This document shows positions 60,116 to 64,000 of a stretch of 64,000 nt of DNA, piece by piece. Source of the stretch: Chrysomallon squamiferum (taxonomy: Eukaryota > Mollusca > Gastropoda > Neomphalida > Peltospiridae); the NCBI GenBank assembly GCA_012295275.1, contig CM022669.1:17814672-17878671 (forward strand), given 5' to 3'. Position 1 is the first letter of the stretch. Each line of letters begins with the position of its first letter. Made by a program: the position numbers and the translations under genes. The notes beneath the pieces are model-generated. The model did not search any database and had not been told where the DNA came from. It saw only the letters and a program-made list of their open reading frames with translations.

Positions 60116-62325
60116 AATATCCGTGCTTTATAATACTTACCATGTTATAATTACTATATTCTAAACAGAAGGGGTATACAGCTGTTTCAGATTTACCCTC
60201 ACAACAATAATTAAGTTAAACATTTAAAAAGCACCTGCTCTAAAACAGCACATTTTCAGACTGGTTGTCTCAGAAGACAAATTCAATTATCAATAAAGGA
60301 TGTTTGTCAGATGAGAATCAATCAATAACAGCTTTTCTATTTAGAAAAAATAAATGTTTTAAGTTAATTATTATTTAACTTCAGCAAAATATAAATATTT
60401 TCATATATTATTTTTTGTTAACTTTGTACATCTTCAGTCTAGTACAGAGAGTGAAAAGCAAATTAATTAAATCTGAACATGTGTGTACAGTGTGACCAAT
60501 ATTTCTTCAAAGACTGAGTAAAAAAACCTGTAACGCAATAACAAAACAGACTTTAAAAATAAGACTTGCAGAATTATTTCCCTTTGATTTATTCTCCAGT
60601 GATGAAATAAAAAAATATATATATCACATAAAGCAATTCTCACATTCACAAATTGTCTTTTTATTTATTTATGAATTTATTTTTATTTATTTATTTATTT
60701 TATTTTTAATTTTTAATTTTTAAAATTTTATTTTTCATTTATAACTTGGTAACACAAGAAGACATTTTAAATCTACTTTTGTAGTGTCATACATCTTGTT
60801 AAGGAACAAGTTATATCCTGATCCCTCTTGAATATAAATAAGAATAAAACTTGATAATACATCTACGTTTTAATTATACTAAATAATAAATGCATTGTAG
60901 AGAGAGAAATTACATTTTTCAAAATGCCTCAAACTTTTGATCAAATTAATTACTGATACGTAGCTAAAATGTACACATGATAAATGAATAATTTTGCATT
61001 TTACATGAAAAAAAAAAAAACACTTTTGTAATATAAATTATACTGCTTATAGCTTACCTACCAAGAACAGAATTAGTGTGAAGCTTACAAAAGAAAGACA
61101 CTGTTTGCTAGTTGTATTTAATCTGATATTGTGTTTATTCACTATTGTATATATTTTTTTTGAATGAATATATCAGCATGAAACATACATATGAGTGCAC
61201 ATAACATATGAAATATTAAAATTAATTTGTTATTTTCATGAAATTTGTATGGTTTTTAACCAGTGAGATATTAACAAAAAAATATTCTGACATCCAGTGT
61301 GAGATTTGAACACAAGATTCTGAGATTACTGGTCACTTTCTCTACTGACTTGAATAAAATTTGGGATTTTATTTGTATCATATGAAAACTATAATATGCA
61401 AGAAGAAATGTGATATTTTTTGGAAAGACAGATCAAGAAAGATGCTAGGCTCAAAAGCATAGAAACCAAAGAGTAATAAGCTCAACTCTTTGAATTTTGA
61501 ATGTATCTATAAGCAGGATTAAAGTTTTGTGATAAATTTGTCATGGTTAATAGTAATTTTTTAAATGAATATATGTTACTTCTACATTTTCTTAACAGAT
61601 TACTATGAAAATATCTTTAATGCAGTCTGCAGACAGAATTAAAATTGTCACAGTTTTCAGTATATTTGTGGAGGTGGTAGTGTATTTATGTATCTTTCTA
61701 TCCAATATATGGTAAAGCTGTACTGAAATTTTCATCAGAAATACCAACTTTGAAAAGGTTTGATAATCTTTAAAACACACTGGGAAAATAATTATAAAAA
61801 AAGAGTTATGCCCCTTTAAAAATACCGTTTTCTTATTTGTAACATTTCCCCTCCCCTATTTTAATGTTTTAAAGACATAAAAATTGTTTTAAATTTACTT
61901 TACTTTTGTTTCGCTATGCTTTCAAGGCAAGCTATAAAATTTACACTAAATATGTTGTTACAGTAATAAATTTTAAAAGAAAAGAAAGAAGTAAAATGTT
62001 TTACTGATGGACACATTAATAAGTTCAGACATTTATACACTCACATTTCTCTCTTATTAAATGATCTTTTGTATCTTTCTGCATACTTCATTTTCCAACT
62101 AGTTTGTCATAAATGGTTTAAATAACAGTAGCAGGTTGCATGTGTGGGGAGGGAAGCACATTTGTAATACCTGTTTATATAGCATTGTAGACTATAAAGT
62201 TAACAATAGAAGAAATATATTAAAAAAAATCATTTGCTACTGATTTCTTCTTGCATGAACTGTATAGTGTATAGTGCTATATAAGCAAAGACTACAGAAA
62301 TTAGCTTTTCCTTCCATATTCACAA
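60116..62325. other. Non-coding stretch
   Basis: AT-rich, no exon read on either strand. It contains (TTTA)n near 60661-60700, poly-A at 61009-61020 and a SINE-like piece at 61290-61365. Confidence 0.55.
61290..61365 (-). mobile_element. tRNA-derived SINE fragment
   Basis: On the minus strand CAGTAGAGAAAGTGACCAGT, AATCTCAGAATCTTGT and GTTCAAATCTCACACTGG follow the A-arm, anticodon-arm and B-box order of a tRNA. The B box GTTCAAATC is nearly perfect; the A-box side is eroded. Confidence 0.4.
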
Positions 62326-62347
62326 ACACACATACAGACAGGTACAA

Positions 62348-62378
<31 letters not shown>

Positions 62379-62453
62379 GGTACACACACATATACACACA
62401 GATATATATATACACACACACATACACACAGGTACACACACATATACACACAG

Positions 62454-62486
<33 letters not shown>

Positions 62487-62545
62487 GTACACACACATAT
62501 ACACACAGATATATATATATACACACACACACATACACACAGTCA
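62326..62545. repeat. (CA)n array with higher-order period
   Basis: Three successive units of CA repeat + CAGGTACACACACATATA or similar + CACACAGATATATATA, about 70 bp each, followed by (ATAC)n at 62572-62600. Open frames on both strands here are repeat artefacts. Confidence 0.95.
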
Positions 62546-64000
62546 GAGATTTAAAGTGTTTTCTTTACACATGCATACATACATACATACATACATAAAT
62601 ACATAAATGCTATATATGTATATAAAATAGTATTTAAGTTTTTAGTTTTTCTGTTAGCTGTTATGTGGTGGTATATTTTATACAGTAAAAATGAATGCAA
62701 CAGCTGTACTCATTGATTGGTAGTATTATATACAGTCAGCTTGCTCTGTTCACTGTCCTCACATTTCTATCACAGGCAGTGGATAGCACCTTTTATTTGA
62801 CAGACATAATTACAAACCAGAATGTCCAATAACTAATAATTTTATATATTATTTATAGCTGCATTCTGTATACAAACACACACACACACACACATACACC
62901 CACACACATTCTCACACACATGCACACATATATACACACACACACAGTCATTAAAACAACTTGCATACAAACATATTGAGACAGATACATATATATGAAA
63001 ATAGTTGATAAGATATTCTTGTATGCATGTATATATAAAAATATCTATCCATTAACACACATATACAAAATACACACATTGATAACCACATATAGTCAAA
63101 TATCCATCCTCAGATACATACACACACACACACACAGACATATGAGCAAACATAAATGCACAGCCTGACAACTAAACACAGACACACACACATTTACGTT
63201 TTGATATATGAACATGTATTTGCCAGTTAACAGGTGTCGCAATAAAAATGGCATATAACCTATAAGCTTACACTTTTCTTTGTGTTAAATTAGATATTTA
63301 CATAAGCAGATAAGAAATATTTCCACCTTGATAAGACTGAGAACCTAGTTGATCTTGTCCAAATCTCACTTTTACTAGTTTTATTAGTACTGTGATACTT
63401 CATCTTCCATTTTGTGTAATATATGTATCATGTCTTTAATTATGTATGAATATGATTCACATCTTCAATAATGCATACTTAGGTGTATCATACATTTTAT
63501 TATGTATAAATGTATGTTTCATGTTTATGATTGTATATAAATATGTTTCACATCTTCAGTTAACACTATTTCACATATTCTGTTAACTTTTAATTATTGA
63601 ATTTCTGGATTATTATTCATCTAGTCCCAAATTCCTAATTTAAAGAATAATATCCTACAACAAATAGTATTATTATTCACCAATTCACTCCATAAAATAT
63701 ACAAAATCTGACAATACTGAAAAACCTTTACACCTACAGTACCACTTGTATACAACAACAATGTAATGATTTTCCAGTAGCATTTGCATTAACCTTTCAT
63801 CTTTACCCACTTCAGGTAGCCACTTTGGTGGGTGGGTCTTTAATCCACCCAGAAACAGGTGGGCACTTTATCAATGTCAAATATCTTCTGCGGACACAAA
63901 TGACGTGACAAACATTATTTGGCTTCTTTGAGGAGCAAATTCGAGTTGAATCTTTGGAACTGCCAGTAAAAGTGAAGACCTCCATTCATCATGCATGAAG
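62546..64000. other. Right-edge flank with CA-rich tracts
   Basis: (CA)n tracts at 62876-62945 and 63119-63192. From 63780 the sequence is less AT-rich, and about 40 codons are open on the minus strand (including WRSSLLLAVPKIQLEFAPQ). I cannot assign that to a family or to a DAPK1 exon. Confidence 0.4.

Noticed and set aside
62237-62606. Several Thr/His and Cys/Val-rich open frames on both strands
   Set aside because: Translations of the (CA)n array.
63780-64000. Possible exon at the right edge (about 40 open codons, minus strand)
   Set aside because: No DAPK kinase motif or other family is recognised, and the frame is interrupted by a stop before the only acceptor-like site gives a clean continuation.
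1-64000. CRISPR arrays, operons, prokaryotic mobile elements, rRNA or intact tRNA genes
   Set aside because: None seen. The window is spliced metazoan DNA, and the direct repeats are tandem minisatellites without spacer structure.

Overview
The window is AT-rich metazoan nuclear DNA with intron-rich genes, GT-AG (and two GC-AG) introns of about 0.2-7 kb, many microsatellites and several diverged minisatellites. Gene content and tRNA-derived SINE remnants suggest a lophotrochozoan, most likely a mollusc. This is an inference: no marker in the window fixes the species. All gene calls come from reading exons, splice phases and family motifs by eye. Comparisons with human proteins are from memory, without alignment.

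Three protein genes are recognised. (1) Left edge, minus strand (566-4874): six consecutive exons of a lysosomal glucosylceramidase (GH30, GBA1-like) with both catalytic glutamates. The signal-peptide exon is not found and the C-terminal exons lie beyond the left edge. (2) Plus strand (6028-13483): a complete nine-exon ANKLE1 gene with ankyrin repeats, a very long Cys/His-rich and disordered middle, a LEM domain and a GIY-YIG nuclease. It would make 1406 residues, roughly twice the vertebrate protein. It is head-to-head with GBA1 across about 1.1 kb that holds two CACGTG E-boxes, one close to the lysosomal CLEAR motif. (3) Minus strand (51725 down to 26652): seventeen exons of a death-associated protein kinase 1 (DAPK1) homologue with ten ankyrin repeats, ROC GTPase, COR and C-terminal death domain. 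The first exon found starts at its own ATG in a strong context after an in-frame stop, and I found no kinase exon in the 12.3 kb upstream. The locus therefore either makes a kinase-less isoform or has its kinase exons beyond the right edge. The third ankyrin exon is 100 nt instead of 99 and carries an in-frame TAA at its last codon.

Between the convergent ANKLE1 and DAPK1 genes (13.5-26.6 kb) lie a 48-bp minisatellite, a 6-kb array of diverged duplications carrying minus-strand exon-like blocks (one copy still open), and a gene-free stretch that probably includes the DAPK1 3' UTR. The large first DAPK1 intron and the 51.7-64 kb flank are non-coding as far as I can read. They are dominated by minisatellites, (CA/TG/GA/TA)n tracts, SINE-like pieces and a 1.1-kb array with at least 15 CAGCTG E-boxes.
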